Origin: JAPLFM01 sp964650885
Lineage (GTDB): Bacteria > Bacteroidota > Ignavibacteria > Kapaibacteriales > UBA2268
DNA: 64,000 bases
Direction: 5' to 3'
NCBI GenBank assembly: GCA_964650885.1
Contig: CAZYXG010000001.1
Span: 124,001-188,000, forward strand
Shown here: positions 56,263-64,000 of the stretch, in pieces
How positions within the stretch are numbered: the first letter of the stretch is position 1
Layout: each line of letters opens with the position of its first letter
Notes under the pieces: generated by a model
Told to the model about the DNA's origin: nothing
Databases searched by the model: none
The model's input: the letters and a program-made list of their open reading frames with translations, nothing else
Translations under genes and position numbers: made by a program

Positions 56263-56718
56263 TTAATTTAACCTCAAATCAATTTGTATTTTTGCTTCAT
56301 AATTACTTTCTTTAGAACTCTTCAATTCAGATAGCAGAGTCCTTTGAAATATATTTGTAACTTTATTTTGTAGCAATAGAAGTGGTTTTTTGATTGAGCA
56401 ATTTGAATGCCTAGCACAAGCTTTTGAATGATTATCATCCATACACTCAGCAAGAAATATTTTGCTATCCAAAGCTTCAATTATTTCAGAAAGAGTTATT
56501 TCCTCAGATGGTTTTGCGAGTAAATAACCTCCCTTTATTCCTTTTGTAGAGGAAATCAAGCCTTGTTTCATTAACTTTTGCAAAGTTTTCGCTAAGAATT
56601 CAAAAGATAGTTCTAGATTATCAGAAATTTCTTTAGCAGAAACAAGAGTCCTTTCTCTATCTGCTAAATATTGCATTGATAGAATTCCGTACTCTACTTT
56701 TTTTGATAATCGAAACAT
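56263..56718 (-). CDS. Rrf2-family transcriptional regulator (IscR/SufR-type)
   Basis: From the ATG at 56718 (MFRLSKKVEYGILS) this is a 151-aa winged-helix protein. It has the DNA-binding region SAKEISDNLELSFEFLAKTLQKL in parts (KEISDNL, FLAKTLQ), the wing ISSTKGIKGGYLL, and a C-terminal cysteine set C-x8-C-x5-C (CMDDN...ACARHSNC) suited to bind an Fe-S cluster. The frame extends to 56778, but that region contains the promoter and an inverted repeat, so I reject the longer start. It heads the suf operon and probably senses cluster status to control it, including itself. Confidence 0.92.
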   Translation of the reverse strand: MFRLSKKVEYGILSMQYLADRERTLVSAKEISDNLELSFEFLAKTLQKLMKQGLISSTKGIKGGYLLAKPSEEITLSEIIEALDSKIFLAECMDDNHSKACARHSNCSIKKPLLLLQNKVTNIFQRTLLSELKSSKESNYEAKIQIDLRLN

Positions 56719-56726
56719 ATTTTTGT

Positions 56727-56749
56727 TTTGTGTTAAAACTGAACACAAA
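56727..56749 (-). promoter_or_regulatory. Candidate Rrf2 operator (perfect inverted repeat)
   Basis: TTTGTGTT and AACACAAA are perfect eight-base arms with a seven-base spacer, ending 9 bases before the rrf2 ATG. The repeat covers part of the -7 box and the expected transcription start, so binding would block transcription. Autoregulation by the Rrf2 protein is the natural guess. Confidence 0.6.
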
Positions 56750-56779
56750 TATAAGGAATAGAAATGGAAATACGACAAC
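56746..56779 (-). promoter_or_regulatory. Candidate suf operon promoter
   Basis: On the minus strand a -7 box TATATTTG (56746-56753) fits TAnnTTTG. A GTTG (56776-56779) lies 22 bases upstream, slightly farther than the usual 19-21 for the -33 element. The leader to the rrf2 ATG would be about 21 bases. Confidence 0.5.
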
Positions 56780-56790
56780 TTTTATCGTAT
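56770..56790. repeat. Second inverted repeat between ompA-like stop and suf promoter
   Basis: ATACGA and TCGTAT flank nine bases. On the plus strand it is followed by ATTTTTATTTTTT, but no plus-strand gene precedes it. On the minus strand it lies 4 bases after the stop of the OmpA-like gene and spans the -33 region of the suf promoter. It may be a weak terminator or a second regulator site. Confidence 0.35.
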
Positions 56791-56794
56791 ATTT

Positions 56795-58837
56795 TTATTT
56801 TTTAACTTCTTGCTCGACAAGAATTCTAACTGTGCGGCAATAAAAGCGACCTTCTGGATAGAAATTATCATATAAAAGTGACCTTTCACCAATACCTTCA
56901 ACTTGTGCATTTGATAAATTTAATCGCTTGGAAACAGCATTTGCTCTTTCTTCAGATATTCTTTGATTAATTTTTTGTTCACCTTTAGCATCTGTATATC
57001 CATAGATATAGACTTTTGCATTTTCTTCAATTCTATCTTTTACGAAATCCACAACCTCTTTATGTTCTTTGCCTAAACTTGATTTTCCATAATCAAAAAG
57101 TATTAAACTGTAATATTCAAATTGTTTATCATCTTGTTTTTCAAGTCTTTTCTTTTCAACGGTTAACTGCTCCAACTTGATATTTCTTTTCCCAATGTTT
57201 GTAGTGTTTCCGAGTTCATCTTCAACTTGAAAAGTATAAACAATTGGTTGGTTTATATTTATACTTTTATTTTTAGAATCTTGTTCAAATGTCCATTCAA
57301 AATTATTAGGTGGCAAACCAGAATTGCTTATGTTTTGCAAGACACTATTGCCTTGTGAAATATTGAATTTATAATTTTGAATATTGAGTTTTGATTCAAT
57401 TTGAGGTTTAAACCTAAATTTAGACTTATTTATTTGTCTAAGAGTATCAATTGTAATCACTGGTTTGATAATGTTTTCATTTTTACAAGCAATTTCAACT
57501 CGCATATTTTCTTGTTGCGATGTGATTGTATCAGATTTGGACTCATCTTCAGGTAAATTTCTTGCTTCAATTTTTATATCTTCTTCTGGTATCTGCCAAA
57601 CAGATGTTAAATAGTTTTTAACAGTTTGAGCTCTATCTCTGGATAACTCTTTATTACCCTTTTCATCTCTTAAATTTGCATTACAGCCAATAAGTGTGAT
57701 TTGTGAAGGTTCATCTTTTAAACGTTTGCCAATAATGTTCAAAACGTGATAATAAGTACCGAGTGCATCATAGTTTTGCAAATCTTTAAGCTTAAAATTA
57801 TTAACTTCTTTTTCATTCAAAAGGTTATATCTATTTGGTAACTTAGCTGAATTCTCTTCAAAGAAAATGTAATTCAATAATGGACGCATATTTAAAGAAA
57901 CAAAATCTTCAATCTTAATTTGTGGATTTTCTTTTTCATTGCCATTACTATCTACTTCTACTACTTTCATATCAACTTTCAAAGTTGGCGGACTTTTGGG
58001 CATAGGCAACTTATCAAGAAAAGGAGGAAATGCAGGAGGAGGAGGTGGTGGTGGTGGTGTTGAAGGAGTACGATACTTAAAACCTAATCCAAGTCTTATT
58101 GCAGAATAACTCCAATTTACATCTGCTAAATTTGTAAAGTTATAGTTAAATCTTATGTTTGGAACTAAAAACAAATTATTCTTTTTAGACATTCTTAGTT
58201 CATAAGCAACTCCAATATTTACACCAACTCCTAAAAAGTTAGCCGTTGGTATTGAGCCATTGAAATAATTTCTTTCTCTACCTCCTTCTTTAAAAGTACC
58301 TCTATCTACTGGATCAATCACTACCTCTTTTTGAGAAAAATAACTACTCACTAGCATAGAAAAATTCAAACCAGCACTTAAAAAAAGTCTTTTATCGTTG
58401 ATCGGCTTCCAGCTATAGTTTGGATTGATGTTTATCTGGCTTATTTTTGTGAATAATTGATGTTCAAACATACCATTGACAGTATTTCCATCTATAATTA
58501 CTGGCACCAACTCTTGTGCTTTGAAAAAACCATCAAAAGTACTATAATCAGCTCTTATCTGAATTTCCGATTTGTAATTCAATGGGTGATCATAAGTAGC
58601 ACCAAATGAAATTCCATTGCCTAATATATTTGAAAATCCTATGCAGCAATTATTTACATCAACAAATTTCTTAAAGTTTGCGTAATGATTTAGTAAATCA
58701 TAACTCCCAGATAAGCCATAACGTGGCTTTAAATCGTTTGTATCAATTAGATTATTACTTTTTTCTTTGGCTACTGTGTTTGTAAACAAAGTTAAAAGTA
58801 AAAATATTTTTAAAAATATTAGATTTTTTTTCGACAT
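56795..58837 (-). CDS. Outer-membrane protein with two OmpA-like domains
   Basis: From the ATG at 58837 (MSKKNLIFLKIFLLLT) this is a 680-aa protein with a signal peptide. A beta-barrel-like domain (about 35-265) is followed by an eight-proline linker (PPPPPPPP). Two OmpA_C-like peptidoglycan-binding regions follow: one at about 325-450 with ITLIGCNANLRDEKGNKELSRDRAQTVK (parts: LIGCNAN and LSRDRAQTV), and one at the C-terminus (YIYGYTDAKGEQKINQRISEERA, parts: GYTDAKGE and ISEERANAV). A further beta domain lies between them. Such proteins anchor the outer membrane to peptidoglycan. The open frame extends to 58900, but a promoter lies there. No gene follows it before rrf2. Confidence 0.82.
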   Translation of the reverse strand: MSKKNLIFLKIFLLLTLFTNTVAKEKSNNLIDTNDLKPRYGLSGSYDLLNHYANFKKFVDVNNCCIGFSNILGNGISFGATYDHPLNYKSEIQIRADYSTFDGFFKAQELVPVIIDGNTVNGMFEHQLFTKISQININPNYSWKPINDKRLFLSAGLNFSMLVSSYFSQKEVVIDPVDRGTFKEGGRERNYFNGSIPTANFLGVGVNIGVAYELRMSKKNNLFLVPNIRFNYNFTNLADVNWSYSAIRLGLGFKYRTPSTPPPPPPPPAFPPFLDKLPMPKSPPTLKVDMKVVEVDSNGNEKENPQIKIEDFVSLNMRPLLNYIFFEENSAKLPNRYNLLNEKEVNNFKLKDLQNYDALGTYYHVLNIIGKRLKDEPSQITLIGCNANLRDEKGNKELSRDRAQTVKNYLTSVWQIPEEDIKIEARNLPEDESKSDTITSQQENMRVEIACKNENIIKPVITIDTLRQINKSKFRFKPQIESKLNIQNYKFNISQGNSVLQNISNSGLPPNNFEWTFEQDSKNKSININQPIVYTFQVEDELGNTTNIGKRNIKLEQLTVEKKRLEKQDDKQFEYYSLILFDYGKSSLGKEHKEVVDFVKDRIEENAKVYIYGYTDAKGEQKINQRISEERANAVSKRLNLSNAQVEGIGERSLLYDNFYPEGRFYCRTVRILVEQEVKK
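58035..58060 (-). repeat. Triplet repeat coding for polyproline
   Basis: A run of CCA then CCT codons on the minus strand encodes eight consecutive prolines in the linker of the OmpA-like protein. Because the unit is a codon, length changes would stay in frame. Confidence 0.85.
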
Positions 58838-58869
58838 TTCTTTATCGTAAATGAACTTATGCTTATATT

Positions 58870-58901
58870 GTAAATTAAGATAGTTCAATTTCTGTACCAA
58901 A
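58870..58901 (-). promoter_or_regulatory. Candidate promoter of the OmpA-like gene
   Basis: On the minus strand TTTG (58898-58901) and TAATTTAC (58870-58877) are separated by 20 bases, which matches the Bacteroidota TTTG-N19-21-TAnnTTTG pattern with one mismatch. It gives a leader of about 26 bases to the ATG at 58837 and supports that start over the longer frame. Confidence 0.5.
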
Positions 58902-58936
58902 ACAAATCTCTCAACAATTAATTTACTTAGAAAGTT

Positions 58937-60166
58937 ATGAAATTTTCATTTATTTCCAAAACATTCATTTTCATTTGTTTAATTTCAAGTATTGCAAATT
59001 CTCAAATATCTAAAGATAAAGGCGTTTTCAGGGAATCTTCCAATCCTATGATAGATTCAATTATGAAAATATTGAATAAAAAAGATACTGAAAATAAGAA
59101 AAAATTGAAGTTTAGTGTTGATTTATCAAAAATGAATTTGCCTCAATCTGAAAATGATTTTCAACAAGCTTGGCATTTGCCTCCTGTTTCTCAAGGAAAT
59201 ACTGGCACTTGTTGGTGCTATTCAACTACTTCACTTATTGAAGCTGAAATAAAAAGACAAACAAACAAAGAAATTAAAATTTCTGAAATGTTTACAGTTT
59301 ATTGGGAATATATAGAAAAAACTAAAGAGTTTGTAAAAACTCGTGGTGTTTCAACTTTTGGGGAAGGTTCTCAAGCTAATTCTGTAACAAACATAATGTC
59401 AAATTATGGAGCTGTCCCCTTCGATGCTTTTAATGGTAATGCAAAAAATACTGTTTTCCCAGACCATAACAAGTTAGTAGGGGAAATGACTACTTTTTTA
59501 AATTCAATTAAAACTCAAAACAATTGGAACGAAGAATTAGTTGTATCTACAATTAAGTCTATATTGAATAATTACTTAGGCGTTCCACCAACTGAGTTCA
59601 ATTATAATGGAAAAACATTCACGCCTAAAACTTTTTTAAGTAATGAATTAAAACTTAAACCATCTGAATATGTCAACATTTATTCTTTGAAAGATGATGA
59701 ATTTTGGGCGAACACAGAATACAAGGCTGCTGATAACTGGTGGCACAGCAAAGAATACTACAACGTACCAATGAATGATTGGTATCAAGCATTGCTAAAA
59801 GCAGTTAAAGAAGGATACACTTTCACAATTGGTGGTGATGTTTCTGAAGCAGGAATAGATGGAAATACTGATGTAGCTATTGTTCCAAGTTTCGACATTC
59901 CATCTGATTACATAGACGATGATGCTAAACAGTTTAGAGTGGCAAATGGCACAACTACAGATGACCACGGTGTGCATGTAGTTGGTTATAAACGAATCGA
60001 CAATAAAGACTGGTTTTTAATTAAAGATTCTGGTAGTAGTGGATTCAATGGTAAAGCTAAGGGTTATTACTATTTTAATGAAGATTTTATTAAACTAAAA
60101 ATGATGTATTTCACAGTTCACGAATCGGCAGTGAAATATTTATTCGACAAGAAAAAAGGTTTATAG
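58937..60166 (+). CDS. Secreted papain-like (C1) peptidase, bleomycin-hydrolase type
   Basis: This 409-aa protein has a signal peptide (about 1-22) and the C1B/bleomycin-hydrolase layout. The oxyanion Gln is in VSQGNTGTCWCYS (Gln86), with catalytic Cys92; a second cysteine follows two residues later. The catalytic His lies in DDHGVHVVGYKR near 347. The position that normally holds the catalytic Asn (ENSWG) reads IKDSGSSG near 363, an Asp in place of Asn. Homologues are cytoplasmic aminopeptidases, so the signal peptide is noteworthy. The GPP34 gene starts 8 bases after its stop, so they form a two-gene unit. Confidence 0.87.
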   Translation: MKFSFISKTFIFICLISSIANSQISKDKGVFRESSNPMIDSIMKILNKKDTENKKKLKFSVDLSKMNLPQSENDFQQAWHLPPVSQGNTGTCWCYSTTSLIEAEIKRQTNKEIKISEMFTVYWEYIEKTKEFVKTRGVSTFGEGSQANSVTNIMSNYGAVPFDAFNGNAKNTVFPDHNKLVGEMTTFLNSIKTQNNWNEELVVSTIKSILNNYLGVPPTEFNYNGKTFTPKTFLSNELKLKPSEYVNIYSLKDDEFWANTEYKAADNWWHSKEYYNVPMNDWYQALLKAVKEGYTFTIGGDVSEAGIDGNTDVAIVPSFDIPSDYIDDDAKQFRVANGTTTDDHGVHVVGYKRIDNKDWFLIKDSGSSGFNGKAKGYYYFNEDFIKLKMMYFTVHESAVKYLFDKKKGL

Positions 60167-60174
60167 GTACAATT

Positions 60175-60819
60175 ATGTTGACTCTTTCAGAAGAATTAAT
60201 GCTCTTGGCTGTTAATGATGACAAAGGACACTTTATCCTTTCTGCAACATCTGATCTACCTTATGGCATTGCTGCTAGTTTAGTTTTAGAATTAAATTAC
60301 AGAGAAATTATTCAGATAAATGAAAAAGGATATATTGAATTAATACAAGATACTAAAACTGATATTGATTTTTTAGATTTTGCAATTAATTTAATTAGAC
60401 GAACAAAAAAGCAAAAAGATTGTGAATTTTGGATTAGAAGTTTTGCTTTGGAATACAAAATATTTAAAGAACAAATTATAGAAAATCTTGTTCTTAAAGG
60501 TATTTTGAAAAGAAATGCTAAAAAGTTTTTGTTTTTAATTGATTTTAATAAATATCCTACTTTGAATCCTGCACCTGAGCTCGAAACTAGAGATAAGATT
60601 CATAAAGTTGTATTGATGGGTATTCAACCAGACAAAAAAATCTATGATTTAATTGTGTTGCTTTATTGTTGCAATTTGGTTGATGAAGTATTTCCCAAAA
60701 GTTTAAGAAAATCAGCACAAAAGTTCATAAAAGGAATTACTGAAAATTCTACATTAGGAAAACTAATAAAGAATATTTCTTCTGAAATGAATTTCACTGT
60801 AATGAGTAGTGTTTCTTAA
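60175..60819 (+). CDS. GPP34 (Golgi phosphoprotein 3-like) family protein
   Basis: This 214-aa protein matches the GPP34 fold. It opens LTLSEELMLLAVNDDKGHF, has DLPYGIAASLVLELNYREII, then a helical core and the later LETRDKIHKVVLMGIQPDKK (parts: ETRDKIHKVV, GIQPDKK), with a final Arg/Lys-rich helix. In eukaryotes GOLPH3 binds phosphatidylinositol 4-phosphate and recycles glycosyltransferases; the bacterial role is not established. It has no signal peptide. It sits 8 bases after a secreted peptidase gene and shares a TTAA stop overlap with the convergent nitroreductase. Confidence 0.83.
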   Translation: MLTLSEELMLLAVNDDKGHFILSATSDLPYGIAASLVLELNYREIIQINEKGYIELIQDTKTDIDFLDFAINLIRRTKKQKDCEFWIRSFALEYKIFKEQIIENLVLKGILKRNAKKFLFLIDFNKYPTLNPAPELETRDKIHKVVLMGIQPDKKIYDLIVLLYCCNLVDEVFPKSLRKSAQKFIKGITENSTLGKLIKNISSEMNFTVMSSVS

Positions 60820-61421
60820 GCTAAAATAGAACTATCCCAAGTGTCTTTATAAAAATTAGTTTCAAAAGGTTTCCTTGTTCTAATTTTATTTTCACCTTCG
60901 TGGTAACTTTCATCTAAAACTTCAATATCTCCAGGATACCCAATAGCAATCATTGCCATTGAAGTTACATCTGTAGGGACATTAAATACTTCTTTTAGCT
61001 TGTCGGCAGAATAACCGCCCATTTGGTGTGCTTGCAATCCCATTGAAGCAGCTTGGATACAAATACTATTTGCAGCTGCTCCAGTATCGTATTCAGCCCA
61101 ACGATTATCTTTATCGCCTTCTCTAAATTTACTAACTGCAAAAGATGCAATTATAACTGGTGCTGTTCTCACCCATTTCTGATTCCATTCGCCAAGGCAA
61201 TCAAATGCTTTTTGGTATGCTTCATTATTATCATTTTTATCCCAAACGATAAAACGCCATGGTTCATCATTAAAACAGCTAGGAGACCAACGAGCTGCTT
61301 CAAGTAAACTCATTATATAAGAACGTAAAACGGGCTTTTGAATATCAAAAGCCCGAATACTTTTTCTTTTAGCTAAAGTTTCTGTAATTTCAAATTGAAC
61401 AGGAGCTAAAACATTTTGCAT
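60816..61421 (-). CDS. Nitroreductase-family FMN oxidoreductase
   Basis: This 201-aa protein is a nitroreductase-fold flavoprotein. It opens with the RKSIRAFD motif (phosphate of FMN), then EAARWSPSCFNDEPWRFIV (parts: ARWSPS, NDEPWRF), YDTGAAANSICIQAASMGL (parts: DTGAAAN, IQAASMGL) and AMIAIGYPGD. Substrates could be nitroaromatics, quinones or other electron acceptors with NAD(P)H as donor. It starts 15 bases after the stop of the SBBP gene and ends in a TTAA overlap with the GPP34 gene. Confidence 0.9.
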   Translation of the reverse strand: MQNVLAPVQFEITETLAKRKSIRAFDIQKPVLRSYIMSLLEAARWSPSCFNDEPWRFIVWDKNDNNEAYQKAFDCLGEWNQKWVRTAPVIIASFAVSKFREGDKDNRWAEYDTGAAANSICIQAASMGLQAHQMGGYSADKLKEVFNVPTDVTSMAMIAIGYPGDIEVLDESYHEGENKIRTRKPFETNFYKDTWDSSILA

Positions 61422-61436
61422 TTATTTATTTACTTT

Positions 61437-64000
61437 TTATTTCACAATTGATATCTTTCTAACGAAAGTTTCTTCGTTTAATTGCAACATTAGGAAATAA
61501 ACTCCTGAATTAAACTTAGCAATATCTATTGTTACTTTTTGATTTACAGATGCTTTACCAATGAAATAAACTCCCATTTCGTTACCGTTTGCAGACAACA
61601 TAGAAACTTTAACATTAGCTTCATTAGTCAAATTTAAACCTAATGAAAGTTCGTTATTGTTTTGTTCAATTGTTGTAAGTGTTTCATCAATATCTCTAAC
61701 ACTTGTTCTAGGAGTCACAGTAACTACAGCTTCAATTGTAGAATCTAAAGAAGGACAGTCACCTGTTCTTTCTATTAAGCATTTGTATTTACCAGCGTCT
61801 GCCATAACAGCACCAACTTGTAAAGATTTACCAGTTTTCCCAGCAATAATTTGCCCATTTTTCAACCAAGAATAATTATCAACAACACCACTATGGTCGA
61901 AACTAATAGTAACAAGAGTTCCTTCTTCTGTTGTAGCATTTACTAATTGAGTAGTTACGGCTATTTTTGGAGATACACTTAGCTTGAATTTTGGTGAATT
62001 TGCATTTGGAGCACAAGCACCAACTACTGCAACTTCATAATCACCAGCCATCAAAGGACTAGCCGCATTTACAGTTAAAGTTGCCGAAGTAGCACTTGGT
62101 ACAATTTGACCATCTTTCTTCCAAATAAAGCTTCCAGTTCCATTGCTTGCATTTGCAATAATTTGAACTGGCTGACCTTCGCAAACTATGGCATTAGTTG
62201 TACTTGAAGCAGTAGAAGTAAAGTTAATAAAAACAGGAGTTGCTTGTACAATAAAATTTCCAGAATTAGAAGACAAACCACTCTTGTTTACAACTCTAAT
62301 ATAGTAATCTCCTGCTGGAATATTTGCAGGAATTGACCATTTAGAAGAATTACCAGTTTCTACTTTATCAATGTAAGTGAAATTAGTTGTATTTTTTAGT
62401 GCATAATAAAGTTCTAATCCACCAACAATGTTTTGACTTGTCCAATTTATTTGGATATCAGTGCCTGCACAAACTTTTTGACCATTGTTTGGAGAACTTG
62501 TAGTTAGAGTTCCAAAAGTATATTTAGAAATGAATGCATTTGGTGTAGTGTTTCCAACTGTTGCACTTGAAACACCAATCATATTTCCAGAAGTAGTATT
62601 TCCAGCTAAATAAATATCTCCAGTTGCATCAATTGCAAAAGAAGATATAACATCATCACCAATACCACCAAATAAAGAAGAATTTGCTAATGAAGTACCA
62701 GCATTATTCATTTCAAGATAGAATGCATCATCGCCACCGCTGTGTTTACGAGAAGCCATTCCAGCTACAGGAAAATCTGCGGATTGAGTTTTACCAGAAA
62801 TTGAAATTACTTGCGTTACAGGATTTAATATTGCTGATGTAGGAACATCATCGGATGTACCACCTGCAAAGGTATTGAAAATCAAGTTTTGTCTAAAAGC
62901 TGAAGGATTACCAAAACCACCTAAATTAACTTTTATAATATTTGTCATTTTGCCAATGAAAACATCAAAACCACCTTTATTTGTTTGTTGGTATGAACCA
63001 TTTGATTTAGGGAACATAACGGTTGTTTCTTTTTTAGTATATCCAACTATATAAGGTTGGCCATCAGTACCATTGAAACCAGCAACACCAAAATCATCTT
63101 CTGAACCACCATAAAATGTTGCAAATACTACAGTGTTACCAGAATTATCAATTTTTACTAAGAATGCATCCCAATTACCATTATGACCAATATCATAAGA
63201 TCTATCAGGTGTAGTGCCACCACTATTTGGAAAAACAGGAAAATCTGTTGATTTAGTTGAACCAGATAACAATATATCTCCAGTAGCATCAACAGAAATA
63301 CCATTTACAACATCTTCTTCAAGTCCACCGATAAATGAACTAAAGTCATAACTTGTCCCAGCTTCATTGATTTTTGTATAAAAACCATCACCGTTGTTTT
63401 TATAAGTAGAGTATTTAGCAAATTTTATAGGAAAATCAGACGATCTAGTTTGTCCAACTATAAATACGTTTCTTCCTCTTAAAGTCATAGACATAGCGTA
63501 ATCATCATTGCTTCCAGTAATCAAACCACTATAATCAATTCCTGAAAAATTCTTTTTGAATTTTGTAACAAAGACATCTCTTTGTGCTTTATAAACCGAA
63601 CCAAAACCTTTTACAATAGGATAATCTGATGAATTTGTATTACCACCAACATAAATATTGTCATCAGCGTCCATTTTAATGCCGATAGTCTTATCTTCGC
63701 CAGCACCACCCAAATATGTTGAATAAGTTAATTGGTATTGACCAACTTTAACATCATACCTATGAATGTATGAATCAATCATTGAGCTATAAATATTTTG
63801 GTATGCACCTGTCGTAGTTGTAAAATTAGAAGAACTTGTCCAACCTGTCACTAAAAAGGCAGTATCTGCTAAGTTCAAGATAGAAGTAGCTTCTTGATCG
63901 CCATTACCGTTTAAAATAGATGTTGTAATAATTGGATCAATGATTAGTTTTTTAGTTTTGTCATAATTTCCAAGCTCAAATGCAATGCTGTTTCCATTTT
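61437..64000 (-). CDS. SBBP beta-propeller repeat protein with T9SS sorting domain (5'-truncated by window)
   Basis: The frame stays open from the window edge at 64000. The TTG at 63878 (NLADTAFLVTGW) is not the real start, since upstream residues continue as LIIDPIITTSILNGNGDQEATSI in the same frame (parts: LIIDPIITTS, GNGDQEATS). SBBP repeats (YSTYLGGAGEDKTIGI, YVGGNTNSSDYP) run to about 62500. Ig-like and PKD-like modules follow, with paired VSCEG/CPSL-type cysteines (VCEGQPV, GACAPN). The last about 75 residues are a type IX sorting domain ending RKISIVK. At least 854 codons are visible. It resembles the secreted protein at 23910-27134. Function is unknown; surface adhesion or glycan binding is possible. 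Confidence 0.82.
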   Translation of the reverse strand, partial: NGNSIAFELGNYDKTKKLIIDPIITTSILNGNGDQEATSILNLADTAFLVTGWTSSSNFTTTTGAYQNIYSSMIDSYIHRYDVKVGQYQLTYSTYLGGAGEDKTIGIKMDADDNIYVGGNTNSSDYPIVKGFGSVYKAQRDVFVTKFKKNFSGIDYSGLITGSNDDYAMSMTLRGRNVFIVGQTRSSDFPIKFAKYSTYKNNGDGFYTKINEAGTSYDFSSFIGGLEEDVVNGISVDATGDILLSGSTKSTDFPVFPNSGGTTPDRSYDIGHNGNWDAFLVKIDNSGNTVVFATFYGGSEDDFGVAGFNGTDGQPYIVGYTKKETTVMFPKSNGSYQQTNKGGFDVFIGKMTNIIKVNLGGFGNPSAFRQNLIFNTFAGGTSDDVPTSAILNPVTQVISISGKTQSADFPVAGMASRKHSGGDDAFYLEMNNAGTSLANSSLFGGIGDDVISSFAIDATGDIYLAGNTTSGNMIGVSSATVGNTTPNAFISKYTFGTLTTSSPNNGQKVCAGTDIQINWTSQNIVGGLELYYALKNTTNFTYIDKVETGNSSKWSIPANIPAGDYYIRVVNKSGLSSNSGNFIVQATPVFINFTSTASSTTNAIVCEGQPVQIIANASNGTGSFIWKKDGQIVPSATSATLTVNAASPLMAGDYEVAVVGACAPNANSPKFKLSVSPKIAVTTQLVNATTEEGTLVTISFDHSGVVDNYSWLKNGQIIAGKTGKSLQVGAVMADAGKYKCLIERTGDCPSLDSTIEAVVTVTPRTSVRDIDETLTTIEQNNNELSLGLNLTNEANVKVSMLSANGNEMGVYFIGKASVNQKVTIDIAKFNSGVYFLMLQLNEETFVRKISIVK

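Noticed and set aside
56719..56778. Longer start for rrf2
   Set aside because: The extension covers the inverted repeat and the -7 box; Rrf2 proteins begin near the MFRLSKK helix.
58838..58900. Longer start for the OmpA-like gene
   Set aside because: The region contains a promoter-like TTTG-N20-TAATTTAC, and the signal peptide begins only at 58837.

Overview
The window is gene-dense, AT-rich bacterial chromosome. It most likely comes from the Bacteroidota/Chlorobiota (FCB) side of the tree, possibly a Kapabacteria- or Ignavibacteria-like lineage; the exact lineage is an inference. The clues are secreted multidomain proteins ending in type IX secretion (Por) sorting domains, promoter-like TAnnTTTG boxes, start sites with little Shine-Dalgarno sequence, and a Suf Fe-S operon with SufU. 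I see no tRNA, rRNA, CRISPR array, transposase, phage gene or origin. No stretch longer than about 205 bases lacks a gene; the longest is 3878-4081.

Layout. 1-3877 (minus): a cysteine-desulfurase-like enzyme, a secreted CAP/FN3 protein, pdxH and the first codons of a probable glycogen synthase. 4082-6016 (plus): a cytochrome c-FTR1 iron permease. 6013-15813 (minus): a tight run hflX-mfd-tsaB-purB-PDZ/GAF/PP2C phosphatase-lipoprotein. 15888-17153: an orphan histidine kinase. 17131-23333 (minus): tadA-rsmI-tmk-secreted metalloprotease, a terminator, then proline dehydrogenase and a secreted endo/exonuclease/phosphatase-fold protein. 23421-27134 (plus): a NifX-like protein and an SBBP-repeat secreted protein. 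27131-30528 (minus): penicillin acylase and an NAD-dependent epimerase. 30674-37343 (plus): a GDP-mannose-pyrophosphorylase-like/phosphomannomutase-like fusion, a PTS EIIA protein and a Kgd-type E2-E1 2-oxoglutarate dehydrogenase. 37354-42347 (minus): pyrC, a 59-aa ORF, an M50 peptidase and an S9 peptidase. 42437-45247 (plus): a secreted TPR-CHAT protein. 45312-58837 (minus): OmpA-like protein, then rrf2-GT4-sufB-GT(membrane)-sufC-sufD-sufS-sufU-sufT-oxidoreductase-sufA, a terminator and an acyltransferase. 58937-60819 (plus): a papain-like peptidase and a GPP34 protein. 60816-64000 (minus): a nitroreductase and a second SBBP/T9SS protein cut by the window edge.

How the genes work together. 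The Suf operon is the clearest system. An Rrf2 regulator with a perfect inverted repeat over its own promoter heads the scaffold (SufBCD), sulfur donor pair (SufS/SufU), carrier (SufA) and maturation (SufT) genes. Two glycosyltransferase genes are threaded between them. The other notable block is the fusion/EIIA/Kgd run. There the phosphomannomutase half has lost its catalytic motifs, and a PTS phosphoacceptor sits directly in front of a fused 2-oxoglutarate dehydrogenase that lacks a lipoyl domain.

The genome is very compact. Many starts overlap the previous stop, and three convergent gene pairs share a single TTAA as both stop codons. Most genes are ordinary housekeeping genes. I did not find one self-evidently new defence or mobile system, and the candidates under findings are graded accordingly.
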